The notes: generated from the letters alone by a model not told the origin. Counted from the stretch's first letter, positions 10,281 to 21,400 are shown. The stretch: 64,000 nt of DNA from Branchiostoma floridae (GCF_000003815.2 NC_049984.1:21922383-21986382); one strand, 5' to 3'. Numbers and translations are program-made.

Positions 10281-10429
10281 AAAAGTTCTAATTACATCTG
10301 ACCTAAGTTTTTTTTCGACCATGATAGCAGTATTAGAGGCTCCTTTTTCCCGAAATTTGTATTACATTTGCTTTCGCGCACGGATACAAAGGAATGTTGT
10401 GGTTTTTCTAAAGTTTTTGGTTTACTAGA

Positions 10430-10700
10430 AGAATATTCTTGAATTATCTTTATTTTCTTATAGGAGAAGTTTGAGAAAGACAATTCATGTTTTACTTGGT
10501 AACAATTAAGAAAATACAAGAACTTATTTCTTCCCTTATTTGACCAAATAATGTTAAGAAAAAGACGGGAATAAATTTCATAAATTCTCTTATTTTCCTT
10601 ATCTAGAAAGTTAAAGAAAGATGATTCTTAATTTTCTTGGTAATATTTAAGAAGATACAAGAATTATTTTCTTAACTTACTTGACCAAATATTGATATAA
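10430..10700. repeat. Diverged AT-rich tandem duplication, about 143 bp
   Basis: A block with 'TTGGTAACAATTAAGAAAAT', 'ACAAGAACTTATTTCTT' and 'TTGACCAAATAATG' is repeated about 143 bp later with substitutions. No coding signal. Confidence 0.5.
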
Positions 10701-11140
10701 AAAAGCTAGAAAATCTCGACCCTCGACTGGGCTCCAGCATCATGCAGTTCCTCCACCATCTGGACCTTCCTCGCTTGCTGGACCTCAGAACTACAGTCTC
10801 ACTCCGTCTCGACCTTCTGCACTGACTTTGCAAGTTTTCACAAACAATAACTTCGTCCAGGTTCAGTTCCGGACTGGGACCTTATCCTCTCGACCTGACT
10901 CTCTGGACCTGCATCTGATCCTCTGGACTTGAACTTTCCGATGACCTGTACCTGAATTTATTTGTACTGGTACCAACCCTAGCCTTTACATAATGCAAAA
11001 ACAGCATTCCATTTAGGACCTTCAAATGGAGGAGTCTACTTCAGAATCCAAAAGTAACTCAAACCTGCAGAGTTTCTTGACTTCATGTTTTGTGGGTATA
11101 GTACTATAAGTAGTATACTAAAAAAACATATTAACTGGAT
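10700..11140. other. Non-coding, CTGGACCT-rich
   Basis: CTGGACCT/CTCGACCT words recur about every 20-40 bp between 10,730 and 10,930, a degenerate short tandem pattern. No gene seen. Confidence 0.35.
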
Positions 11141-11219
11141 TAATTGATTGGGGCTAGGGAATTGTCTTTGAATAATGGTTTGTGCAATCGACTGTCCTGG
11201 CCAGCACATTACTTCCACT

Positions 11220-11366
11220 TGCAAACATTGAAAGGAGACAACGCAGTGTTCAAGGAATCGGGAGGGCGCTACATCTATGACATTCTAACAGATGATGTTA
11301 AGAGGTTTGCATGCGCATTTCTCAATGGGGGTGGCGGAAAGATCTGTCTTGGTGTCTTGGACAATG
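11220..11366 (+). CDS. Schlafen/AlbA_2-type domain exon fragment
   Basis: The frame reads 'LKGDNAVFKESGG', then 'DDVKRFACAFLNGGGGKICL' and 'GVLDNGN', and ends at a GGTAATGAG donor-like site. The pattern '..FKES.......+..+ACAFLN.GGG.+.+GV.DNG' is characteristic of the AlbA_2 nucleotide-binding fold of Schlafen proteins and bacterial helix-turn-helix relatives. It covers the first half of the domain only. Downstream sequence is replaced by an interspersed repeat starting at about 11,399. No further exon was found. It may be a gene remnant or one real exon of a gene broken by the repeat. Confidence 0.5.
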
Positions 11367-11398
11367 GTAATGAGATTACTTTACATCAACATCAATCA

Positions 11399-12469
11399 TT
11401 ACCTCCATGAAATGTCATGGAGGTTATATTTTACCCTGTGTTTGTGTGTGTGTCTGTCTGTCTGTGTGTAAACAAGATAGCTCAAGAACGGCTTGGTGGA
11501 TTGGTTTCATACTTGGTGTGTTGGTAGGGTGTGATGAAAGCTGGAAATGATTAGATTTTGGGCCCCCTAGCGGCTTCCCTTGGTACTGCAGTCCAAACTT
11601 CCGGGTTTGCTATCTCGTGTTCTGAGCAAGCTATGGTCACGGTTTTGGAGTGTTAGATAGCTCTTGTGCTCAGGAATAAGTGACATAAGTTTGGGCCCCC
11701 TAGCGTCTAGTTTTGGGAAAGCAGGGGCATTTTTGTCAAAAACTTCTGAAGACAATAACTCAAGAAGGGAACAACGGATTTTCATCATTTTTGGTATGTA
11801 GGTACCTTAGACATTGTTTTACAAGATGAGATACTAATTATGCAAAACAGGAGTACATTTGCATAATTAATGAGAATATTCTATCATAGCAGTTTTTTCT
11901 ATGTACCTCTTGTTCCAGACATGCTATGGTCTTGACATTTTGGTGGTAGATAGCTTTTGGTGTCATGACAAAGTGGGGCAAGTTTCAGCCCCCTAACATT
12001 TAATTGTGGAACTGCATGGGTGTTTTTGTCAAGACACTCCAAAGAGGATAACTGCAGAAAGGAACGACGGATTGCCTGCATTTTAGGCATGCGGGTAGCT
12101 TAGACAGAGATGTTCATAATGATATACATGTTATGCAAATGAGGACTTAATTTGCATAATTAATGAGGAAATTGTATAGTTCCATTGTTTTCAATAACTG
12201 GACCTCAATACATGTAACACATGTTAATTACGATAGGTGGAATATAAGCAGATACCAAATATGATAATGAGGAACTTATTTGCATAATTTATGTAAAAAT
12301 TGCAAAACCGCTTTATGATTAATAATGGGAATTTTATAACTGTGACGTGTACGTTAGTCAATGATGAACAACACTATGCATAAATTATGTTAATGTGTTA
12401 GTCAATTGCATTAAATTTACGAAAGCTCTAAATTTTCATGGAGGTATGAGGTCGCCGAACTCTAGTTGT
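11399..12469 (+). mobile_element. 1.07-kb interspersed repeat, copy 1
   Basis: Starts with the palindrome ACCTCCATGA-AATG-TCATGGAGGT and ends ...CATGGAGGTATGAGG then GTCGCCGAACTCTAGTTG. A near-identical copy lies inverted at 50,362-51,430, and a truncated relative at 44,453-44,780. Contains TGTG/TGTC-rich DNA, two GGGCCCCCTAG blocks and repeated TTTGCATAATTAATGAG words. No protein is encoded. It is a non-autonomous element. The CTAG(T) end hints at a Helitron-like class, but no 3' hairpin of the usual form was seen. Confidence 0.8.
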
Positions 12470-13399
12470 TAATATGAGCGTATTTAATAAAAGACCAATA
12501 TATACTGGAATGCTGCGGATTAAGTCATGTAGTATCAGTACAGAAACTGTTATACATGTAAGTTTCTTTTGAGATGTGTTGGATGTTTGAAAGCACAAAA
12601 AGAAAATAGGCTTCTTTCGCCTCTCAATGGCAGCGCAATGTTTCGAAGGATGCTCGGGACATTGTCAAAGGCACAGTGTGACTGTTGAATCCTTATCATG
12701 ATCTAGGGCAGAGATGTACCCACGTCAAGAAAGATTTCATCACGACAGCGATAATGCTGTCCAGGTACGTGCGTGTCTTGACTACGGCAGACGAAAAAGA
12801 TGCGCTCTTCGACGGCACGCTAGAAAGGCGAGCGGTCAGAGTCACGAGGGAAATCGAGGTAGGACGAACATGCTTCCTGACGTTGGAACGCACAACCTAC
12901 CAAGGTTTTGTAGCTCTAAAGTAATGATTGGCGAGATATCACGACTATGAATCACAGGAGACGCATGACTGTAGTAACGTGATTATATGTAGAATCTTGG
13001 AAGTATTGAACTGTCCTTCTTTCAACGTTTAACCCGAAAGAAAGTATTGTACTCTGAGTCAGTTTTTTCTTACTCATGATACATACTATACAGACTATGT
13101 CTTGATGTATATACATCTTGTGCCCCCTTCTCCGCTCAGAGAAATACATGGTAGGAGGGTGACTGGGTGTGCTCGAGCAAAATTGAAGGAGTTATTACCA
13201 CACAAACCTCCAAGAAGAGAGAGACTTTCTATTTGTACTGGTTCGCTGATTGCTGGCCTTTTCTGACTGCCGGCTGACATAATGAGTACAGTATCGTCCA
13301 CCGAGACGCCCCTCCCCAGGGGTGGATGGAGCACAGTTCAAGGCATATTCGGGCTACTTCTACTACGCCAACTTGACCATAGGAACTAGCACACGACAG
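12470..13399. other. No recognised gene; one exon-like frame at 12,685-12,924
   Basis: A plus-strand open frame at 12,685-12,924 encodes text including 'RYVRVLTTADEKDALFDG' and 'REIEVGRTCFLTLERT'. It looks protein-like and GC-richer than its surroundings, but I do not recognise it. Confidence 0.3.
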
Positions 13400-13473
13400 G
13401 ATTGGATGAGCTGTCAGACATGGAGCTTGCCTTGTTCCCAATCCTACTAGAGCACAGCCACCGGTCCATGGAA
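13400..13473 (+). CDS. Ulp1/C48 peptidase-like exon A
   Basis: Bounded by a GACAG acceptor and a GTAAGT donor. Reads 'LDELSDMELALFPILLEHSH' then 'RSME'. It joins in phase 0 to the exon at 13,752. The block 'LFPILLEHSHRS' sits where Ulp1-type cysteine peptidases carry '..F+P+....HW.L', so the second His is the candidate catalytic His. The usual Trp after it is replaced by Arg, which argues for decay or divergence. Confidence 0.4.
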
Positions 13474-13751
13474 GTAAGTTCTCAGACTGGTAATCTTGTA
13501 GCCTTGTCTATTGGAACGCGTTTTAAAACAAACTTTGTAGCCCAGATCATAATGCCAAGGCTCATAGTTACGCAGCATAGAATTTTTCAACTAATGGTGT
13601 GCTGTCAGTAAATGCTATTCAAATTGCCAGGATCATGCTTGTGTTGCTCTTAGATTAGGACTAATCATATATTTTAATTTGCGATAAAACAGCACTTATC
13701 AAAAATCATATCGTAAGATTCTGTTGCAATAACAGTTTTTCTTATAATCAG

Positions 13752-13826
13752 GCTGTAGATATAAGAAGCACAACCATACGGTACTATGACTCCATGGGGC
13801 TGACGAGTAAGAGCATCGAAAAACTA
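13752..13826 (+). CDS. Ulp1/C48 peptidase-like exon B
   Basis: 25 codons, phase 0 at both ends, acceptor AATCAG and donor GTGAGT. Reads 'AVDIRSTTIRYYDSMG', then 'LTSKSIEKL'. 'V.D....TI.YYDSMG' is the hallmark Ulp1/SENP segment, with the Asp of the catalytic His-Asp-Cys triad in YYDSMG. Such peptidase domains are frequent passengers in CACTA, MULE and Ginger-type transposons. The Cys-containing exon was not identified; a possible next exon lies at 13,979-14,020. Confidence 0.5.
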
Positions 13827-15019
13827 GTGAGTACACTCGTTTCTTCGTTTATCTGAATTTCAGTACTTACATCTTCAAATACAATTACATCTGGACGTCA
13901 CTAGTGACCAACAGCAGCGGTAGACTGAAAATTGCAAAAATGACATACTTTTTTGTTTCTTCGTGGCTTTGCTTCTAGGAATTACCAACAAGTTCTGCAG
14001 AAGTCATTCCACAAAGGTACGAGTGACACAGACGTGTAAGAATGGGCAGCAGAATATCCCAAGGTAAGATATGATTTGATTTGATTGCCAGTCAAGCAAA
14101 ATATTAAGACATATTCGGTGTTTCTCCTCGATTTAATTCAACTCGTTTAAAAATGAAGGAAATGATGGAAATGTCGTGTAGTCATTAGGAGATAGCTTTA
14201 TCTTTCACCTATTTGAACATGGTGGCTGTAGTGCATAGTGCATGAAATACTAAACGTACAAAGCATAGCTAAAGTAGCTAATTGCACTGTGACAGCCATA
14301 TCTTAGGCTTGATTCCGTCTTGGCATGTTAGGTAATATCTTGTTATCCAAGGTCTACATAATTACACAGACAGGGCTGCACAACAAAAGGCTATATATAT
14401 ATGCATATATATGTAAATGTACATTTGAGTGACAGGTATGAGAAGAGAAAATACGTCGCAAATTTACAGTTGACAAGCCACATTTCCATGTGTTCAATGA
14501 GCTACAACCTGGGAACTATTACAATAATCTGGAAAGTAGAACCTGCATGCTGCTGGATATATGCAAGTGGTGGAAAGGCGCAATAGGTGAAAGATAAAGT
14601 TAAGCCTCTAAATGTAAAGTTAAACCTCTAAAAGAAGCTACGCTGATGCCCATTATACAGCGATGTTCCCTGCCTGGGTCAACAATATATTCAGATGGAT
14701 GGACCGCCTCCACAAACGTTAGACAGCTATCAAACATGGCATCGTATCAGTTTGTCAACCCCCCCGACTGCGAGCCGTGAGGGCCAAGAAGTTAGAGGTT
14801 ATCCGGGAATCAAGAACATACAATGATTTGGAATACCAGTGTACTTCTGTCATTACTTCAGTATCTTCCACCTAATCAATTGTCTCACATTTCGTGATAT
14901 CTTTTGTCCTTAGGATATGATAAATGGCTTGAGTATGCGACAGCTAAGGCCACTCGCCCACAAGATGGCGACTACGCAGCCAGCCATCATCATTGATATT
15001 ATGCTGATGTGGAACCGGA
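13827..15019. other. No recognised gene
   Basis: AT-rich DNA with a small possible exon at 13,979-14,020 (AG...GTACGAG) and a (TA)n-rich stretch near 14,390-14,415. Frames near 14,920-15,010 may be an upstream part of the P2RX7_C-like gene that follows. Confidence 0.3.
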
Positions 15020-15029
15020 GCCGGAGGTA

Positions 15030-15139
15030 ACAACAACGTACCGGAGTGGTGTACTTGTGGAAACTGCCGAAACATGCCGACGGATAAGGAGAAAATCTGT
15101 TGTGGTGGTGGACCAGAGTCCTGTCTCTCTGATTGTAAT
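15030..15139 (+). CDS. P2RX7_C-like cysteine-rich exon
   Basis: Reads 'VPEWCTCGNCRNMPTDKEK', then 'ICCGGGPESCLSDCN', ending exactly at an AAT|GTAAGT donor. 'W C x C G x C x x M P T x x E x x C C' is the signature start of the P2X7 receptor C-terminal 'ballast' domain (PF20478). In invertebrates it occurs as stand-alone or transposon-associated Zn-binding modules. Seven Cys in about 35 residues, with correct spacing at the start, make this a good call. The rest of the domain, normally another 50-60 residues, was not found intact downstream. Confidence 0.55.
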
Positions 15140-15548
15140 GTAAGTGGTGAAATACCATGGGACAGGGCCGATGGGAGGCAGGGTCTGAGTGATTGGCAGA
15201 AGACATTTTGGTAGCAGCTAAGGCTGCAGGGCAGCTATTGACAAACCTGATGTAAGGTGTGTGGTGCACCTGGGGTGTTCCTTCCTCAATCCAAGACTTC
15301 TTTCAGGAGTCGGGACGTGAAGGATGGGATGGAAGACATGCCAAAACTATCATGCTTGTCAAGCCAGAGGACAAAGCTCTCAAGAAGACCGGTGAAATGG
15401 AAGACTAACAGTATAGCAGCCACGCCCTTCAAAGTCAATCGGACATGATTTGTGACACCGAACTGTGAAGAAGAAAGCTTTTACTTGAAGTTTTTTTTTC
15501 AGAAAACAACAGTACGATTGTAATAGGACATGCGATGCGATTCCAGTA

Positions 15549-15880
15549 TTGACAAACGCAGTTCATATGCAGGTGCAAGTAGGATACCTCCTTGTCAGCT
15601 ACACGCATGAGGACGTTGATCAGTTCTTCAGCAAGATAGCGTCAACACTACGAAAGCAGGATGCTACAACTCATCAAGAACTGGTCGGCGTCATCAATCA
15701 GAGTTACCCCAACACGCATACGGAGGAGCTCGACGCACTGCTGGATGTGAAGGGGTTTCTCGGCATCGTAAGCAACGACTTGGAGCAGCACAGCTGCCCT
15801 CATGCCTAAAGGTTTACCATGGGGCATGACGAGAAGCCTGTCATCCAGTACATGGTATTTGTTATTATGTTCTAGTCATG
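15549..15880 (+). pseudogene. DUF7869-type transposon protein fragment
   Basis: The frame reads 'YLLVSYTHEDVDQFFSKIAS', then 'LRKQDATTHQELVGVINQSY' and '...LDALLDVKGFLG'. It is followed, after a frameshift at about 15,805, by 'RFTMGHDEKPVIQYMV'. The block 'fLvgHTHEDIDQfFS.I...LR' marks a widespread animal and fungal protein family of likely transposon origin (DUF7869 in my memory). Here the usual G-H of 'GHTHED' is S-Y. This is the C-terminal third; the catalytic-like upstream part ('DGMDQ', 'HADNC.GQNKN') is not adjacent. A short piece resembling the 'PDKY+S+I+D.MDQ' block occurs at about 26,580-26,630. Confidence 0.5.
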
Positions 15881-15984
15881 TCATGTTGATATTTGTGACA
15901 CAGGTGCTTTTGTGTTTTACTGGTAGCGTTGTACTTGTAGCGCACATAGTTTCCAATCTCCTATCCGAATGTTACCCCTTTGTA

Positions 15985-16290
15985 TTGAGTTTTCCTATTG
16001 ATATTGGCGTTCGACAAGGGTGCGTTTTAAGCCCCACACTATTCAACCAGTACATCAATGAACTTACAGATGAACTTGATTCAGAAAACTTAGACGTACA
16101 TCAATGAACTTATAGATGAACTTGATTCAGAAAACTTAGACGTTCCTGTTACAACACACACAATTGAACAGCTTATTTTATGCTGACGACATTGTTTTAT
16201 TATCCGAAACTTAACAAGGACTACAGAACGCGATTAACGCTCTTGGCCGATCTTGCGAAAAATGGAAATTAACGGTCACAACATGACCTT
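15985..16290 (+). pseudogene. Non-LTR reverse transcriptase fragment
   Basis: Contains 'IGVRQGCVLSPTLFNQYINEL' split by position: GVRQGCVLSPTLF (RT block 4) and, after frameshifts, 'LFYADDIVLLSE' (catalytic YADD box) and 'QNAINALGRSCEKWKL'. The spacing is right for an L1/RTE/CR1-type RT. A 46-bp tandem duplication between the two blocks (16,051-16,142) breaks the frame, and a stop follows the YADD segment. Confidence 0.7.
16051..16142. repeat. 46-bp tandem duplication inside RT fragment
   Basis: TACATCAATGAACTTACAGA... to TTAGACG (16,051-16,096) is repeated at 16,097-16,142 with a single C/T difference. Confidence 0.9.
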
Positions 16291-17965
16291 CGCTGCTGCG
16301 AGATACCCGCTGCCAAATCCCACCATGCTTTGATTACCGGCACATCTCACTAATACATATCTTGACTCTCAAATTGTTTATGTGCCTGTTTGTGGGAAAG
16401 TTGTGAAGTGAAGGGTGTGTTTTGTTTGGATTGATGGTATGGCGGCGAAGAACGCTGAGTTGAGTGGCCAGAAGAAGGTAGATAGGAATGAAGCTGAAAG
16501 ACTGCCAGAGGGAATTAAATGCGGCTTTGGAAAGGTTGAAAGTGGTTCTTCAGTCGACTGGAGTGAACACTGGGAGGATGACGTAAGTAGATGTTATTAA
16601 TGCGGCAATCAGAAGGGTTGAAGGATGTAAGTGCTTGATGCTGGCGGAGTATCATCAATTGCATTGGGATTAACCAGCAGATGCATGGCTATCGACGCCT
16701 TGCAAGGGCGGCAGCTAACTCGACATTTTTGCAAAACATGCCTACTTCATTGTATGTTAACATTGCATGTCTCTCTTCTTCTTCAAACTCAGGTCAAACT
16801 TGATTTCCTGGTTGTGGGGCACACATCGATCAATTCTTCAGCCGCATTTCACACTTCCAGAACTGGAATTTTTCAAAAGTATTTTGATGACCTTCATTTG
16901 GGATTTGCTTTTATTCTTCATATGTGATTATTCAAATTACAAATTAATTTAGAGGTTATTGAAGAGCGTGAAATCTGCAAACTTATGATCATACGGACTG
17001 AGCTAACTTTCCTTCTTCAAACTCACCGTCTACAGATCCCTTTTCTGGCCACTTCTACAGCGTCTAAGCGTCTCGTAAACACCCTGACATCTACGCCTCT
17101 GAGTACGATATAAAATATCCCACTACTGACCACTGAGTTCAGATCACGTCTTCTCCTTTGGCAATTAATAATTTTCAAGTCGCAGACTGCTGTTTGTTGT
17201 AGCCTCTTTCGTTTGTGGGTACAATATATCACACACAGAACATCGAACCTAGAGAGGAGCAAGAAACAGCCCCTCCACGCAAGAAGCGGCGAAAGAAGCG
17301 CAAGGCCAAAAATGGCGTGTTTCTCAACACGAAACCACTTTGAAGGTTTATTCCAGGGGCTGGAATTTTCAAACATTGCTATTGAGTCCCAAAAATGGCC
17401 CAAACAGAACAAAGAAATCTAAGCGGCTATCACACCCGCCTTCGGAGACAAATCTCAGACACCAGTCCATGGCCAAAATGTGGTGGCCAAGAAGAAGGCC
17501 CCACATACTGGAAACACGTCTTCTGATGCAATGGAAGTGACCAACAGACCTCTAAAAGGTCAGCACTTTCCGATGAAGAGGTTTAGACAAGAAAGCAGTT
17601 GTGGCAGGCTTGCCTGAAGGTGTACCCAAGGAACTCTCGACAATTGGGATCCCACAACTGCACAAACACCTGGCAGCCCTGCAGCAAACGGACAACAAAG
17701 GTGGCGATGTCTTTGTATGGGAGAGCTGTTCTCAGAAGTTATATCATATATAGTCAGCATGCTGAGCCACCAGTGATGTCCAGATACAAGTACATGGTGT
17801 CCATAGTAGAATCTCTAGTAGGTGACTACTTGCCCCACCTGGCAAGGTTTATAGCAGAAACGGCGATCGGCAATTTTTCACCTGGATTCCTATGATCATT
17901 TTTCATTGTGTGTACTTTTAGTCAATGTATTTTGTACCAAGCCCTGGCGTCCTAATGAATGACAG
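16291..17965. other. No recognised gene; scattered open frames
   Basis: Open frames at 16,415-16,600, 16,631-16,927 and 17,213-17,422, and a protein-like plus stretch at 17,585-17,900 ('AGLPEGVPKELSTIGIPQL', 'RYKYMVSIVESLVGDYL'). None matches a family I know. The last could be an upstream exon of the gene fragments that follow. Confidence 0.3.
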
Positions 17966-18112
17966 GTCATATGCTTGATTTGTCTCGGCTACATTTGGCG
18001 GGCTTTCTGTCTTCTCTGGACACACTGCTTGAGCAGCACTTGGACCTGATTTACTCTGAGCAGACAAGTAACTGGAATTTCAGCATCATGCCTACCAAAA
18101 GGCAGTTAGAAG
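17966..18112 (+). CDS. Exon-like segment of unknown gene
   Basis: 49 codons bounded by GACAG and GTTAGT. Reads 'HMLDLSRLHLAGFLSSLDTL' then 'LEQHLDLIYSEQTSNWNF'. Leu-rich and helical in appearance, with no known motif. Same strand and codon character as the exon at 18,983 and the integrase-core gene at 22.2 kb, so it may belong to one transposon gene. Confidence 0.35.
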
Positions 18113-18982
18113 GTTAGTGAATGCATTCTTTAACTCTCACTATGTCCTACTTATATTATGTGAGAATTGAGTATCATTTTTGTACACTATGGAAGGATTT
18201 AGTTCCACAACCCAAGCTCAGAGTGGGACATGAGATGTTGTTAGCTCCGGCCAATTATTAGCTCCATTGTTTCTCACTGTCATTTTGTAACATCAGTTGA
18301 AAGATTGTGCAATTCCTTTTAAGAATAAGAATTGCTATCCCAGTTGATTTTGTAGTAAATGAGGAATTTTCATTAAACACGAGTTGTCTTACTATTATGA
18401 CCAGTGGTGCAGGTTTCATAAAAAAACAAACCAAATAACTGGCTTGCATTGACAATATTGCTAAACCAAAAGGCAACCCTGCCCAACTTGTGAACTATAT
18501 CTATGCTTCAAATTTGCAATTTGCCAGAGACATTCTGAATACTGTTCCTTGCTTTGCCACTTGCCCAATGTGTCTATTGGTGCTTATATTAGCAGAGCCA
18601 CATAAACAGTCAAAGTGCCATGCAAATGCCTTATAAATTGTATATACACCATTTTTATAACTGGAAATTGTCAAGCTTTTAACTTATAAAAGGTGTACCG
18701 GGCCAGATGATAATTCTGTATCACATTCGGTTCAACTTTTTATCACACGGGCTTCCAACAAAAAAAGTAACACAATTTGGTTTTAAGATTTCCGACCACA
18801 CCAGACTTGGTCCAAACAATATTTACAGTATGATGCTATGTACAAGTATGAAAGAATGCATAATCTGGCAAGAAAGATGATACTATCAAAAGGGCACATG
18901 CATATGTATAGTAGAACTCATATATGGCTGCAAAAAGCAAATTACTGAGTATACTGATATCTATTGATCTTTATTTTCTTAG
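18113..18982. other. Intron-like or intergenic, no gene
   Basis: AT-rich sequence without coding signal, lying between two exon-like segments. Confidence 0.35.
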
Positions 18983-19168
18983 CAAAACGTGGAGAGCCAT
19001 TCTGGTTCTATATTTGGTTTGGTTTGGAGGGGTCAATGATTGAGAGCAAACACATCACCTCACCAGAAGATCTGTCCTACAACAATCTGGAGCAGTTGAA
19101 GAACACTGCAGTCCAGGTGCTGTGGGGGAAGGTCTGCTCAGGGCAGTTGATCAACTGGACACCACCTG
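18983..19168 (+). CDS. Exon-like segment of unknown gene
   Basis: 62 codons between a pyrimidine-rich TTTTCTTAG acceptor and a G|GTAAGA donor. Reads 'KRGEPFWFYIWFGLEGSMIE', 'SKHITSPEDLSYNNLEQLKN', ending '...GQLINWTPPG'. Good splice signals and sustained coding character, but no family recognised. Confidence 0.4.
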
Positions 19169-19499
19169 GTAAGAACTCATATTAAGATGTTACCTTGCCT
19201 TCTCAGCATTTGCTCATGTATCATTGGCTGACTAGTAGAATGTTTTCTGAATAACAATTTGGGATACTGCCTTATTTTTGTTCTGAAACTCTTTTTCCCA
19301 AATAGTACACTTCAACGTTTGACATAATGTTAATGCCTTTCTGGGGGTTATAAAGTCCAAGTTAAGGCATTATGAGATGTATAATGCCATAGTGCATCAG
19401 TTATGACTTGCTAATGCGATGATGCTTTTTACAGCTTGTAAATAAGCACGACAAATAGCCTAATCAGAGCACAATGTCAATAATGACAATGTTTTACTA

Positions 19500-20100
19500 G
19501 AGGACCGATGATATTTTTGTTTTTGCCAACAGAAACTTGATCATCGCCTGAAGGCTTTGAAGGCGAAAAAAGCATATAACCAGCAACTCAAGCTAACTGC
19601 AGCGTGTTCTGAAGAAGGGGTACATGTCGCCAGACGACTCAGATACTGATGACAATGGAGAAAAATATTTCTGACTAAGGCAATTTCTTGGCAGTCAGAA
19701 TCATTCACAACACCCAAGAGAGAGTGGGACCAAAAATATTACATTTCAATCCTAAGTGAACAGGCGAAACGACAGTCAATAAAAATAATTCCTGAACCTC
19801 CTTCCACTTCCAAATCGAAAGTCTATCTTGTCAGAGGAGGATCCATGGATTGCTAAATAAAGATTCATTTATAAGAGACTCAATTTTACCTTCTTAGGAC
19901 ATCATTTGTATTGTTACAACGCCACAGAAGGTGCTGCCGGGGTGGAGGCTGCTGTACCTGGAACTAGCAGTACACCGAGTCCTGAGCGTGCGCCGCACAG
20001 TGGACAAAATAAGGTGAGGAATCTTTTTTGCCTTAAATAATTTGATAATTGTCTAGCGTACAACATATTGGCGTTAGCATGAAAATTTGTCACGATAGAA
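19500..20100 (+). other. Possible decayed exons
   Basis: Plus-strand coding-like text around 19,905-20,011 ('ATEGAAGVEAAVPGTSSTPS', ending at AATAAG|GTGAGG) and 19,545-19,680 with stops. Low-complexity Ala/Ser/Pro linker composition. No function assignable. Confidence 0.25.
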
Positions 20101-20234
20101 TTATGATGTCAGGTCAAGAGATCAACCACTTAAGGCTCCTGGGAAAGGAAGATGCTATTTCAGTGGCCAAGGAAATCATGGTGGAAACGCCTCCAGATCC
20201 GTGAGAATCGGACTGACAATATCTGCATCTGCTT

Positions 20235-20459
20235 GTGCCACATCTCCTTATCGAAATCTCCATACCGATGTTCAAACGGAATTTCACATCCTTTCATGTA
20301 GGCTTCTCAGAACATCTGCTGTCAGAAGTACAGTTTGGTTGGGACGACCCCCTTGTTGATAAGCACATGGGCAGCGAAGTAATGAATCTTTTCAACAAGG
20401 TAACTTTGTTTCACCAAAACCAATACAGATTCTCCATCATAGTCTTTGATGGGCATTAA
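20235..20459 (+). CDS. Unknown exon-like frame
   Basis: Open frame with 'FTSFHVGFSEHLLSEVQFGW' and 'DDPLVDKHMGSEVMNLFNK', then AACAAG|GTAACT as a possible donor at about 20,400. The part before that point looks protein-like, and the residues after it are probably intron. Not recognised. Confidence 0.3.
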   Translation: MPHLLIEISIPMFKRNFTSFHVGFSEHLLSEVQFGWDDPLVDKHMGSEVMNLFNKVTLFHQNQYRFSIIVFDGH

Positions 20460-20522
20460 GGGGAATTAAAATGTCTTTGTGACAAGTCTGACATTACCTT
20501 GTCGACATGTCAGGAAAGTCCG

Positions 20523-21400
20523 TACCAGCAGAAGCTGAAAGGCATGGGCTGAGATGAAGGTCAACGGCACAGCCAAGTACAAAGCCTACATGTGCAAGGC
20601 TGAAGAATTAGAGACCAACAAATGCAAACCCATGGACTGCTGTGAGGAGAGGAAAAGAGCAATCAGCAAACTCTCCTCACAGATGCTGGAAATATAGATG
20701 GAGAGAAATTAAAATCGTTGTGCTTTTATGCACTGCAAAGAGTCAGTTTCTGTTTGTGTGTGGGGGGGATATTTGAAAGATACTTAGCCACCTTTTGTTC
20801 CATATTCCAGAAGAAACATGTGTCAGCGAACATGTGCATTCACAAAACAGTGGCAACGTTGAGCCACCGCTGTTTCCAGGAGGCTGAAGGTGTGATGAGA
20901 CAGTGGATGGATGGCCAGTATCAAAATCAGACAACAAGAACCGTGACGCAAACACTGTTTGCAGGGCTCAAGGGGGGAGCTGAGGAGGATGCTTACAACA
21001 TTCTCTTCAGCTTCAACCAGGGACATCGACCAGTATGAGTTCACCAGGCGATGCAAGGAGGCAAAGGTGAGTTCTCTCAAGCCTCAGTCTTGTATGTTTA
21101 CATTATCACTTCACGAGGCCATCTAGGAGAATGGAGTTAACATCGAGATTGGAGGCGTGGAGAAGCATGTTAAGATCAAGTGGTATGTCAGCTTTAGGGC
21201 ACATAATGTAAATATGCTTTGGTCAAGGCTTGTAAGTCCGGTCACGATGGAAGGAAGCTGACTCGTCATCTCTTCGATTTCCATCAAGATCTGGACCTGT
21301 CAAATTACACTGCATTTTCGAAGAAGGGCGCACCCGGCAAGATGCAGCTGAACAAGAACGTGCTGCAGTCCATAGAAAGTATTATCTAATACAGTGCGCC
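20523..21400 (+). pseudogene. Unknown multi-block gene remnant
   Basis: Three coding-like blocks: 20,540-20,697 ('EMKVNGTAKYKAYMCKAEEL', Cys-rich, stop at the end), 20,808-21,038 ('AEGVMRQWMDGQYQNQTTRT' and 'EDAYNILFSFNQGH') and 21,228-21,389 ('CKSGHDGRKLTRHLFDFHQD', 'APGKMQLNKNVLQSIESI'). They lie on one strand with short gaps, like exons of a decayed gene. I do not recognise the family. Transposon origin is likely from context. Confidence 0.3.
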
